From NCBI GenBank assembly GCA_947455695.1, contig CANGRN010000052.1:1-7562 (forward strand): DNA of 7,562 bases, in the 5' to 3' direction. Both the position numbers and the translations under genes were made by a program. The notes under the pieces are model-generated. The model had not been told where the DNA came from. It ran no database searches and saw only the letters and a list, made by a program, of their open reading frames with translations. This DNA comes from Alphaproteobacteria bacterium (GTDB lineage Bacteria; Pseudomonadota; Alphaproteobacteria; Micropepsales; Micropepsaceae). Shown here in pieces: positions 1 to 6,572 of this stretch. The first letter of the stretch is position 1. The number at the start of each line of letters is the position of its first letter.

Positions 1-302
1 AACACGGTGAACACGATCTCGGCATGGAAGATGGGGAAGACTTTCCTGACCAGGACCTGGAGCGGACCTGTGATCCCGAAATTCTTGCCCTGCGCCTTGG
101 ACGCCCTGAGCAGGATCACCAGCATGCGAAAGCCGCCGCTGGTCATGAACTCCACCCCGGACAGGTCCAGCACCAAGGTGCCGGGAGCCCGGTTCAGGAC
201 GGCCATCAGCGCCTCCTGGAATTTTTCGGTCGTGGACAGATCGATCCGGCCCACCGGCGCGGCCACAATTGTGCCGCCCGCGCTTGTCTCTTTCAAATCC
301 AT
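1..302 (-). CDS. STAS-domain anti-sigma-factor antagonist (partial, C-terminus beyond left edge)
   Basis: Reading the minus strand from ATG at 302 gives 100 codons with no stop before the window edge, beginning MDLKETSAGGTIVAAPVGRI. The pattern is that of a STAS domain of the SpoIIAA / RsbV type: an N-terminal beta strand pair, a segment with D21-L-S-T-T, a strand LVLDLSGVEFM (43-53), then the phosphorylation loop T54-S55-G56-G57 followed by helix FRMLVILLRASKAQG. In SpoIIAA the equivalent loop is D-S-S-G and the first Ser is phosphorylated by its anti-sigma kinase, so S55 is the likely phospho-acceptor here, while the usual Asp is Thr. Such proteins are cytoplasmic switches that bind a partner kinase when unphosphorylated. 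STAS proteins of this class are usually 100-115 residues, so little is missing. The start has a weak purine stretch (CGGGG) upstream; an in-frame TTG at 323 is the only alternative. No partner kinase is in view. It could also be a STAS component of another switch; the fold call is firm, the partner is not. Confidence 0.85.
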   Translation of the reverse strand, partial: MDLKETSAGGTIVAAPVGRIDLSTTEKFQEALMAVLNRAPGTLVLDLSGVEFMTSGGFRMLVILLRASKAQGKNFGITGPLQVLVRKVFPIFHAEIVFTV

Positions 303-350
303 GATGCCCCGAAAGCCCAGCAATGATGCTTTATCTATGGGCTAGCCTAA

Positions 351-382
351 GCCGCGGCCCCGGGGCGGGCAAGGGCGCGCCC
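351..382. repeat. cluster of short GC palindromes between the STAS gene and manD
   Basis: The 129-base gap between the STAS start and the manD stop contains two perfect 10-base palindromes, GCCCCGGGGC (357-366) and GGGCGCGCCC (373-382), with CCGCGG (352-357) directly before them. Further along there is a run of six A (398-403; T on the manD strand). They lie downstream of manD and upstream of the STAS gene on the same strand. They could form hairpins that slow RNA polymerase, but the T run comes before the hairpins in the direction of manD transcription, so this is not a normal intrinsic terminator. No gene is seen here. Confidence 0.35.
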
Positions 383-431
383 GTGCCGGCAAGCGGCAAA
401 AAAGCCAGCTATTCCCGCTATTTCGCCGGGC

Positions 432-1643
432 TCACCAATTGGTCAGCGCGCCGTCTTCCAGCCTGTTCACCGGCAGATAGGCGCGCTTGTAGGGGTACTT
501 GACCGCCAGCTTCTCGTCGATCTCCACACCCAGGCCCGGGCCTTCGCCGGGATGCAGCGCGCCGTCCTTGTACGTGTAGGTGCGCGGGAAGACTTCGTCG
601 GTCACTTCGGCATGGTGCATCCATTCCTGGATGCCGAAATTGGGGATCGACACGTCGAAGTGCAGTGCGGCGGCCATGCAGACCGGCGACAGGTCGGTGG
701 CGCCATGACAGCCGGTGCGCACATTATAAAGATCGGCCAGGGCCGCGATGCGGCGCAAGTGTGTAATGCCGCCGGCATGCACCACCGTGGCGCGGATATA
801 GTCGATCAGCTGTTCTTCGATCAGCTGCTTGCAGTCCCAGATGGAGTTGAACACTTCACCCACCGCCAGCGGCGTGACGGTGTGCTGGCGGATCAGGCGG
901 AAGTTGGCCTGGTTCTCGGCCGTCACCGCATCTTCCAGCCAGAACAGGCGATAAGGCTCCAGCTCTTTGCCCAGCTGGCCCGCTTCGATCGGGGTCAGGC
1001 GATGATGCACGTCATGCAGCAGATGCACGTCCCAGCCCAGCACATCGCGGGCTTTCTTGAACAGCTCCGGAACTGACCGCAGGTATTTCTCGCTGGACCA
1101 GGAATATTCGGAAGGAATGTCGCTGTCGGCCGGATCATAAGGCTTGCCGGCCTTGCCCACGCCGTAGGTGGCTTTCAGCCCCGGCACCCCGGACTGCAGC
1201 CGCACGGCCTTGTAACCTTCGGCGATATATTTCTGTGCCTTGTCCAGCGTCTCTTCGATCGTGTTGCCATTGGCATGGGTATAGACCATGGCGCCGTCGC
1301 GGCTCTTGCCGCCCAGCAGTTGATAGAGTGGCAGCCCCGCCACCTTGGCCTTGATGTCCCACAGCGCCATGTCCACTGCGGCGATGGCCGCCATTGTGAC
1401 CGGTCCGCGCCGCCAATAGGCGCCGCGATAGAAATACTGCCAGGTGTCTTCAATGGTATGGGCGTCGCGCCCGATCAGGCAGGGCACCAGGTGGTCGGTG
1501 AGATAACTGGCCACCGCCAGTTCGCGCCCGCTGAGGGTGGCATCGCCCAGGCCGGTGACGCCGTCCGAGGTTTCGATCTTCAGGGTGACGAAATTGCGCC
1601 CCGGACAAGTGACGATGACCTTGGCGGAAACGATCTTGAGCAC
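432..1643 (-). CDS. manD: D-mannonate dehydratase, ManD family (enolase superfamily)
   Basis: This 403-residue cytoplasmic enzyme should dehydrate D-mannonate to 2-keto-3-deoxy-D-gluconate, a step of glucuronate breakdown. It has the enolase-superfamily layout: a capping domain (about 1-120, with CPGRNF at 13-18 and YRGAYWRRG at 72-80) and a beta/alpha barrel. Barrel residues match the ManD set: Mg ligands D211, E237 (WLED) and E263 (VGE), the base pair R148 / Y160, and H213 as acid; the protein ends in Trp like its relatives. The CHGATDLSP stretch carries Ala315, which equals position 314 in Novosphingobium ManD; from memory, Ala there marks the efficient mannonate-specific members and Pro the weak or gluconate-active ones. 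The frame stays open to a GTG at 1709, but I chose the GTG at 1643: it has AAGGGG six bases upstream and gives MLKIVSAKV, the usual family N-terminus and length. The 22 extra residues would have no ribosome site and no family match. It is divergent from the propeller operon. RspA-like paralogue with another substrate is the main alternative. Confidence 0.94.
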   Translation of the reverse strand: MLKIVSAKVIVTCPGRNFVTLKIETSDGVTGLGDATLSGRELAVASYLTDHLVPCLIGRDAHTIEDTWQYFYRGAYWRRGPVTMAAIAAVDMALWDIKAKVAGLPLYQLLGGKSRDGAMVYTHANGNTIEETLDKAQKYIAEGYKAVRLQSGVPGLKATYGVGKAGKPYDPADSDIPSEYSWSSEKYLRSVPELFKKARDVLGWDVHLLHDVHHRLTPIEAGQLGKELEPYRLFWLEDAVTAENQANFRLIRQHTVTPLAVGEVFNSIWDCKQLIEEQLIDYIRATVVHAGGITHLRRIAALADLYNVRTGCHGATDLSPVCMAAALHFDVSIPNFGIQEWMHHAEVTDEVFPRTYTYKDGALHPGEGPGLGVEIDEKLAVKYPYKRAYLPVNRLEDGALTNW

Positions 1644-1649
1644 GGCGAT

Positions 1650-1655
1650 CCCCTT
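1650..1655 (-). promoter_or_regulatory. ribosome binding site that fixes the manD start
   Basis: On the minus strand AAGGGG lies six bases before GTG at 1643. The upstream in-frame GTG at 1709 has no comparable purine run before it, so this site favours the 403-residue form of the protein. Confidence 0.6.
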
Positions 1656-1759
1656 CGAACCTGCGATGAGCGGTCTGGAGCCGCCATGCCCCGTTTTACG
1701 CGGTTTCACGCGATTGCGAAAGAATTGCGCGATGTGCGGAAAATCGCGGGTTGCCGGGC

Positions 1760-1787
1760 TTTACGGCCCCCGCGCGGCGTCTATTAT
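1760..1787 (+). promoter_or_regulatory. candidate sigma-70-type promoter for the propeller-ABC operon
   Basis: TTTACG (1760-1765, four of six matches to TTGACA) and TATTAT (1782-1787, five of six matches to TATAAT) are separated by 16 bases. Transcription would begin near 1794, giving an untranslated leader of about 33 bases before the ATG at 1827. The region lies between two divergent genes, where a promoter is expected. This is read by eye; no matching promoter for manD was found on the other strand. Confidence 0.4.
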
Positions 1788-1788
1788 C

Positions 1789-1810
1789 CAGCCCAAAATC
1801 AGCCCAAAAG
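1789..1810 (+). repeat. tandem direct repeat of CAGCCCAAAA at the predicted transcription start
   Basis: CAGCCCAAAA occurs at 1789-1798 and again at 1800-1809, one base apart, so the period is 11 bases or about one helical turn. It begins right after the candidate -10 box and covers the predicted start point, a place where a repressor could act. It may equally be chance; no regulator gene is in the window. Confidence 0.4.
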
Positions 1811-1814
1811 CGTC

Positions 1815-1820
1815 AGGGAA
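1815..1820 (+). promoter_or_regulatory. ribosome binding site that fixes the propeller-cytochrome start
   Basis: AGGGAA sits six bases before the ATG at 1827. It decides the start, because the same frame stays open far upstream to 1275 across the antisense strand of manD. The ATG at 1827 is followed at once by a signal peptide, which agrees. Confidence 0.65.
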
Positions 1821-1826
1821 ATCGCC

Positions 1827-4445
1827 ATGCGTTTCAGGACATATGCCTTCGCTTCCGCCGCGCTCGCCTTGTCGGCGGCCGTGGGGTTCTCGGCGACCAA
1901 GCCGCCTGCGCAGAAGGGTCCCCTGACCACCCAGTTGAATCGTCCGTGGCCCGCCAAGGTCCAGACCAAGCAACCCAAGTTCCCGCCGACGCTGTCGCCG
2001 GCGCAGGAGTTAAAGACTTTTCACATGGCGCCAGGCTTCCAGCTTCAGCTGGTAGCGTCCGAGCCGCTGGTGGTGGATCCGATCCTGGCCGAGTTCGACG
2101 GCAACGGGCGTCTTTGGGTCGTCGAGATGCAGGGCTATGCCGTGGGCCAGAAGATGGTCAACATGACCGAGCCGGTCGGCGATGTGGCGATCCTGGAGGA
2201 TACCGACGGCGATGGCATCTATGACAAGCGCACCGTGTTCCAGGACAAGCTGGTGCTGCCGCGTGCGCTGAAGATTCTGGATCATGGCTGCGCCCTGATC
2301 GGCGAGCCGCCGAACTTGGTGAAGGCGTGTGACACCAATGGCGATCTCAAGGCCGACACCAAGGAAGTCATCAAGGATGGCTTTGGCCGGGTCGGCAATA
2401 TCGAGCACGCCGCCAACGCGCTCTATTGGAGCATGGACAACACCATCAATATCGCCGAGCATAATTATAATGTGCTGCCCAGGGATGGCGGCAAGTTCGA
2501 GGTGGTGCCCAACCTGGTGCGCGGCCAGTGGGGAGTGACTCAGAATGATGGTGGGCTGGTGTTCCGCAACTTCAACACCGATCCGCTGTTCGTTGATTAC
2601 GTTCCGGCGCAGTATTACGTGCGCAATCCCAACCTGACCCGCACCGCGGGTCTGTATGAAAATCTGGTGGACCAGGCCAAGTCGGCGGTGTGGCCGGTGC
2701 GGCCCACGCTGGGCGTCAATCGCGGTTATCGCCCCGAAGTGCCGCGTCCCGATGGTTCGGCCTATTATTATCAGGGCGTGTCATCGCCGATGATCTACCG
2801 AGGCAATGCGTTGCCGAAAGAATTTTACGGTCAGGCCGTGGTGGTCGACAGCCCCACCAACCTGGTGCATCTGCTGAAGCTGAACGAAAGCGCCGACGGC
2901 AATCTTTCCGGCGCCGACTATTATTCCAAGGGCGAATTCCTGGCCTCGACCGATGAGCGTTTCCGGCCCACCTGGCTGGTGCCCAGCCCGGATGGCAGCT
3001 TCCTGATCGTGGACATGTATCGCGGCGTTTCGCAGGACGAGCCGATCCAGAGCGATTACCTGAAGAACTATATCCAGCAGCACCGCTTGTGGGACGGCAT
3101 CCACAAGGGGCGCATCTGGCGGGTGATCCATACCGGCATGATCAAGAATGCTGCGCCCAAGCCCCACATGATCGATGAGACGCCGGCCCAGCTGGTGGCG
3201 CATCTGTCCGATCCGGGCGGCTGGTGGCGCGATACCGCCCAGCAGCTTCTGGTCCAGCGCAATGACAAGTCGGTGGTGCCGGCCTTGAAGCAGTTGGCAG
3301 GCAGCGCGCCGGACTGGAAGACGCGGACGCAAGCGATCTGGACCCTGTCGGGCATGGGCTCGCTGGATGCCGACACGGTGAGTAAGGCGCTGGGCGACAC
3401 GAACGCTTATGTACGCTTGGCTGCTGTGCGGGGCGCCGAACCGTTCCTCGCCAGGGATGATGCCGCCATGAAGACGGCGGTGCTGAAACTGTCGGACGAT
3501 TCCAGCTGGCCGGTCCGCCGGCAATTGGCCGCTTCCCTGGGCGCCCTGCCGCGCGAAGGCCGGGTGGCGCCGGTCGTGGCGATGATGAAGAAGTACGGCA
3601 ATGACGCCGCGACAGTGGATGCAGGCATCAGCGGCCTCAAAGGGCAGGAAGCCGAAGCGCTGGACAGCGTGCTGGCCAGCAGCGATGCCAATGCCGATAC
3701 GGTCGAGATGCTGGCGGGCGCCGCCGCCAAAAGCCGCGATGTTGTACAGGTGCAGAAGCTGCTGGCCGCTGCCACCGATGGCGCCAAGCCTGCCAAGCTT
3801 CGGCTGGCCATGCTGAATGGCGCCGCCACCGGCTTTGCGGGTGTCGATGCCCGCCCGCCCGCGGTGGTGACGGGTGGCCGCGCCGGCGGCATGGAAGGCA
3901 TCATCACCCGGCCCAGGCCGGCGGTGAAGCCGATGGCGCTGCCCGCCGAGCCGGTGGCGTTGTCGTCCTTGGCGAAGGAGAGCGGCGAGATGGGCGCCGC
4001 CGCCAAGGCTGTGCTGGATGATCTGACCTGGCCGGGCAAGCCGGTGCCGCCCGCGCCGAAGAACACGCGCACGCCGGAGGAAGAGGCCTTGTTCAAGGCG
4101 GGGCTGGGCGTTTACGCCACCAACTGCGCCGGCTGCCACCAGGACAATGGCCAGGGTGCGCCGCGCGTTGCGGCCGCGCTGGCCGGCTCCAAGCTGGTAA
4201 CCGGACGGCCCGACATGTCCATCCGGGTGCTGCTGAACGGCAAGGAAGGTTCGATCGGCGAAATGCCGCCGCTGGGGCAGTCGTTGAGCGATGAACAACT
4301 GGCGCAGGTGGTGACCTATATTCGCGGCGCGTTTGGCAATACCGCATCGCCCGTCAAGCCGCCCCTGGCCAAGGAATATCGCCAGCTTTACGCCTTCCGC
4401 AAAAAGCCCTGGACCGACCAGGAACTGCAGGCGCCAATTCGCTAG
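1827..4445 (+). CDS. secreted PVC-type beta-propeller / HEAT-repeat / cytochrome c protein (putative periplasmic dehydrogenase)
   Basis: The 872-residue product starts with a signal peptide (basic MRFR, hydrophobic 6-22, likely cleavage after FSA at 21-23). Residues about 60-440 resemble the soluble-quinoprotein-like beta propeller of PVC-type putative membrane-bound dehydrogenases: LAEFDGNGRLWVVEMQGY (88-104), an acidic Ca-binding-like loop DTDGDGIYD (125-133), GEPPNLVKACDTNGD (159-173), and a closing blade with PSPDGSFLIVDMYRG (386-400) and GRIWRV (428-433). Residues about 450-670 are Ala/Leu-rich helical repeats of HEAT type. A Pro-rich linker leads to a class I cytochrome c domain (about 753-840) with haem site CAGCH (767-771) and Met813 in GEMPPL as likely sixth ligand. 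Such proteins are thought to oxidise a sugar or alcohol-like substrate in the periplasm and pass electrons to the built-in haem; cofactor and substrate are not known for this one. C155 and C168 flank the second loop and could form a disulphide. The stop is fused to the next gene's start, so it leads an operon with the ABC exporter. Confidence 0.83.
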   Translation: MRFRTYAFASAALALSAAVGFSATKPPAQKGPLTTQLNRPWPAKVQTKQPKFPPTLSPAQELKTFHMAPGFQLQLVASEPLVVDPILAEFDGNGRLWVVEMQGYAVGQKMVNMTEPVGDVAILEDTDGDGIYDKRTVFQDKLVLPRALKILDHGCALIGEPPNLVKACDTNGDLKADTKEVIKDGFGRVGNIEHAANALYWSMDNTINIAEHNYNVLPRDGGKFEVVPNLVRGQWGVTQNDGGLVFRNFNTDPLFVDYVPAQYYVRNPNLTRTAGLYENLVDQAKSAVWPVRPTLGVNRGYRPEVPRPDGSAYYYQGVSSPMIYRGNALPKEFYGQAVVVDSPTNLVHLLKLNESADGNLSGADYYSKGEFLASTDERFRPTWLVPSPDGSFLIVDMYRGVSQDEPIQSDYLKNYIQQHRLWDGIHKGRIWRVIHTGMIKNAAPKPHMIDETPAQLVAHLSDPGGWWRDTAQQLLVQRNDKSVVPALKQLAGSAPDWKTRTQAIWTLSGMGSLDADTVSKALGDTNAYVRLAAVRGAEPFLARDDAAMKTAVLKLSDDSSWPVRRQLAASLGALPREGRVAPVVAMMKKYGNDAATVDAGISGLKGQEAEALDSVLASSDANADTVEMLAGAAAKSRDVVQVQKLLAAATDGAKPAKLRLAMLNGAATGFAGVDARPPAVVTGGRAGGMEGIITRPRPAVKPMALPAEPVALSSLAKESGEMGAAAKAVLDDLTWPGKPVPPAPKNTRTPEEEALFKAGLGVYATNCAGCHQDNGQGAPRVAAALAGSKLVTGRPDMSIRVLLNGKEGSIGEMPPLGQSLSDEQLAQVVTYIRGAFGNTASPVKPPLAKEYRQLYAFRKKPWTDQELQAPIR

Positions 4446-5158
4446 TGACGAAGGCGTTGACCGTATCGGGCCTGTCGCGCCGGTATGGCGCGGTGCGGGC
4501 CGTTGACAAGATCGGCTTCGAGATAGCGGCAGGTGAGATATTCGGCCTGTTGGGGCCGAACGGCGCCGGCAAGACCACGGCCATCGAATGCGTGTTGGGC
4601 CTGGTGCGACCCGATGCCGGCAGCATTCATGTCTGCGGCATCGATGCGTTGGCCCGGCCGCAAGACGCGCGGGCCAGGATCGGCGCCGTTCTTCAGGCAA
4701 CCGGGCTTCCCGACAAGATCACGCCGCGCGAGGCGCTGGATGTGTTCGGCGCCTTCTATCCCCACCCGCTGCAGACGGACGCGCTGCTGGACCGCTTCGG
4801 CCTGCGCGAAAAACAGGGCTTGGCTTACGACACCCTGTCCGGCGGCCAGAAGCAGCGGCTGGCCCTGGCGCTGGCCTTTGTCGGCGATCCGCAGCTGCTG
4901 GTGCTGGACGAACCTGCGACCGGGCTGGACGTCCAGATGCGGCGCGAACTGCACGATCATATTCGCGAGGTCAGGGCGGCGGGATGCGCCGTGCTGCTCG
5001 CCACCCATGGTATGGAAGAAGCGGCGCAGCTGTGTGACCGCATCGCGGTGATCGCCGGCGGCAGAATTGTGGCGACCGGCACGCCCACGGAGCTGATCGC
5101 CGGATCGGGCGGCAGTCTGGAAGACGTGATCCTGAAACTGACGGGCGCGGCGCAATGA
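4445..5158 (+). CDS. ABC transporter ATP-binding protein (ABC-2 / DrrA-like exporter)
   Basis: This 237-residue cytoplasmic ATPase has every motif of an active nucleotide-binding subunit: Walker A GPNGAGKT (37-44, catalytic-site K43), Q-loop Q84, signature LSGGQ (131-135), Walker B LLVLDE (151-156), D-loop ATGLD (158-162) and switch H188. The order and the CcmA/DrrA-like flavour point to an exporter or extracytoplasmic-processing transporter, and the next gene is its membrane partner. The GTG start at 4445 uses the last base of the upstream stop (TAGTG). No good ribosome site lies close before it, so translation probably depends on ribosomes finishing the propeller gene. Its own stop overlaps the permease start (ATGA). 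The transported substrate cannot be told from the sequence. From knowledge of other systems, ATPases of this size accompany PQQ-dependent alcohol dehydrogenases (PedA/B/C type) and NosF accompanies nitrous oxide reductase, so a link to a periplasmic oxidoreductase has precedent. Confidence 0.92.
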   Translation: MTKALTVSGLSRRYGAVRAVDKIGFEIAAGEIFGLLGPNGAGKTTAIECVLGLVRPDAGSIHVCGIDALARPQDARARIGAVLQATGLPDKITPREALDVFGAFYPHPLQTDALLDRFGLREKQGLAYDTLSGGQKQRLALALAFVGDPQLLVLDEPATGLDVQMRRELHDHIREVRAAGCAVLLATHGMEEAAQLCDRIAVIAGGRIVATGTPTELIAGSGGSLEDVILKLTGAAQ

Positions 5159-6540
5159 CGGCGCTGCTGCAACTCACCCTGCTGGGCCTGAAGCTAAATT
5201 TTCGCAACCGGATGGCCATCCTGTATGGCTATCTGTTTCCGCTGATCTTCCTGGTGGCCTTCTGGGCGGTCTATCGCAGCGATCCGGTGCCGCTGGCACT
5301 GCATCTGGGGCAGTTTCTCACCATCACCATCCTGGGCAGCGCCTGTTTCGGATTGCCGACGACCATTGTCAGCGAGCGCGAGCGTGGGGTGTGGCGGCGC
5401 TATCGGTTGTTGCCCGCCAGGGGGTGGGTATTTCTGACCAGCGTTCTTCTGGCGCGCGCTGTGCTGCTGGTGACCGCGGCGCTGCTGCAGCTGGCGCTGG
5501 CCTTCGCCTTCGGCATGCCCGCGCCCGCCCATCCACTTGAGCTGCTGGCCGCTTTTGCCGTGGCGTCTTTCGCCTTCCTGGGCTTTGGGCTGGTCATCGC
5601 GATGCTGGTGGACAATGTCCCGGCGGTGCTGGCGCTGGGTCAATGCATTTTTCTGCCCATGCTGATGATCGGCGGGGTGGCGGTGCAGCTCGAAAGCCTG
5701 CCGGCCTGGGCGCAGCATCTGTCGCTGTTTTTTCCAGGCCGTTATGCGGTGGAAGTGCTGCAGCTATCTGCCACCGGCGCGGGCTTGTCCCGGGCCGGGT
5801 TCGATTTTGCCGCCTTGCTGCTGACCGGCGCGGCGGGCGCGATTGCGGCGGGCGCCATGTTCCGCTGGGACAAGGCTTTTGCGCCGCGCCGCGCCTGGCT
5901 GCTGTTGGCCATCGGCATGTGGGCGGCGGTGGGCGTGGCGGCTGAGATGCGCGGTCTGGCCTCCATCAGCGCCGTCAAGGATACGCGCGAGGTGGGAAGC
6001 GTCCGCGATTATGCGCCTGCACCGCCGAACGCGAAGGCTGCGCCCATCTCCTGGCAGGACGTCACCCAGGCCGACATTGACGGCATCGATTTCAAGCGCC
6101 TGCCGCCGGACGAAGGCATCATCTCGCCTTTGTCACGCGGCGACGAGTCGCCTGATCCCGTCATCGTTCCCGCGCTGGATCGCATCCGTGACGGATTGGC
6201 GGGCTGGTCTCCCGGCAATGTCAGCGATCCCGTCCAGCGCGCGCGTAACCTGCTGGCCGTTGCCGCGGTCCCCGACATCATGCAGATGGAACAGGTGGAA
6301 CGCTTTGTGCCGCGGCTGGTGTTTGCCCGGCTGCAGGCGGTGATCCCGCCGCGCGAGCTTCCGAAAATTCTGTATTGGATCGCGATGCACCCGGACGAGG
6401 GCGATGACCGCGCCATGCACCAGCTGAGCGCGTTCGGTCTGCCCGACATTACAGGCCCCACCAGGCCGGTGCGGGGGCGGGTGATGCTCTATGCCTTCAA
6501 GCTGCTCGGCCGCCTCGCCGGGCCGCTGCCCAATAATTAA
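5155..6540 (+). CDS. ABC-2 type permease with a C-terminal periplasmic domain of unknown function
   Basis: The 461-residue product is the membrane subunit for the preceding ATPase. Residues 1-240 form a standard ABC-2 permease with six hydrophobic segments near 22-41, 48-70, 91-118, 128-151, 154-176 and 217-236, and a basic cytoplasmic loop with ERERGVWRRYRLLP (74-87) after the second. ABC-2 permeases of this kind are normally about 240-270 residues, so this one is much longer. A seventh segment (246-262) follows basic AFAPRR, and by the positive-inside rule it places the remaining 195 or so residues in the periplasm. That tail has no cysteine, so no haem or CXXC site; it is rich in Asp, Pro and Arg, and its second half looks helical (365-455). 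I do not recognise it. The frame is open throughout, so it is a true fusion. The ATG overlaps the ATPase stop by four bases, which implies coupled translation. The gene converges with the receptor gene 32 bases downstream. Confidence 0.87.
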   Translation: MTALLQLTLLGLKLNFRNRMAILYGYLFPLIFLVAFWAVYRSDPVPLALHLGQFLTITILGSACFGLPTTIVSERERGVWRRYRLLPARGWVFLTSVLLARAVLLVTAALLQLALAFAFGMPAPAHPLELLAAFAVASFAFLGFGLVIAMLVDNVPAVLALGQCIFLPMLMIGGVAVQLESLPAWAQHLSLFFPGRYAVEVLQLSATGAGLSRAGFDFAALLLTGAAGAIAAGAMFRWDKAFAPRRAWLLLAIGMWAAVGVAAEMRGLASISAVKDTREVGSVRDYAPAPPNAKAAPISWQDVTQADIDGIDFKRLPPDEGIISPLSRGDESPDPVIVPALDRIRDGLAGWSPGNVSDPVQRARNLLAVAAVPDIMQMEQVERFVPRLVFARLQAVIPPRELPKILYWIAMHPDEGDDRAMHQLSAFGLPDITGPTRPVRGRVMLYAFKLLGRLAGPLPNN

Positions 6541-6572
6541 AGACAGGCGCGTAGGCGAGAGCCGGAGCGGCC
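6541..6572. other. 32-base convergent gap between permease and receptor genes
   Basis: The two stop codons face each other across 32 bases. The only inverted repeat is GCCG-GAG-CGGC (6561-6571), a four-pair stem with a three-base loop and no T run on either side, so it is not a convincing terminator. Transcripts of both genes may run into each other here. Confidence 0.4.

Noticed and set aside
7..345. 112-codon plus-strand frame (and an overlapping 100-codon one) at the left edge
   Set aside because: The minus strand there encodes a clear STAS domain; the plus-strand products have no recognisable pattern.
385..410. Possible intrinsic terminator for manD near the A/T run at 398-403
   Set aside because: On the manD strand the T run is preceded only by a weak AGCC/GGCT pairing with mismatches, and the stable palindromes come after it, so the order is wrong.
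1700..1750. Near-repeated ATTGCG elements upstream of manD as an operator
   Set aside because: They are short, unequally placed and not a true inverted repeat; no match to a known uronate or gluconate regulator site that I could recognise.
1275..1826. Upstream extension of the propeller frame (184 extra residues)
   Set aside because: It runs antisense through manD, has His/Gly/Arg-rich non-protein-like content, and would bury a clear signal peptide and ribosome site at 1815-1827.
2781..4700. 639-codon open frame on the minus strand, opposite the propeller and ATPase genes
   Set aside because: A shadow frame common in GC-rich coding DNA: Arg/His/Gln/Gly-rich, no domain, and it spans the junction of two well-supported genes on the other strand.
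4442..5155. 237-codon minus-strand frame almost exactly opposite the ABC ATPase
   Set aside because: Mirror of a strong coding frame with all ABC motifs on the plus strand; the minus product is low-complexity and matches nothing.
6561..6571. Hairpin GCCG-GAG-CGGC as a bidirectional terminator
   Set aside because: Only four base pairs, a three-base loop and no T run on either strand.
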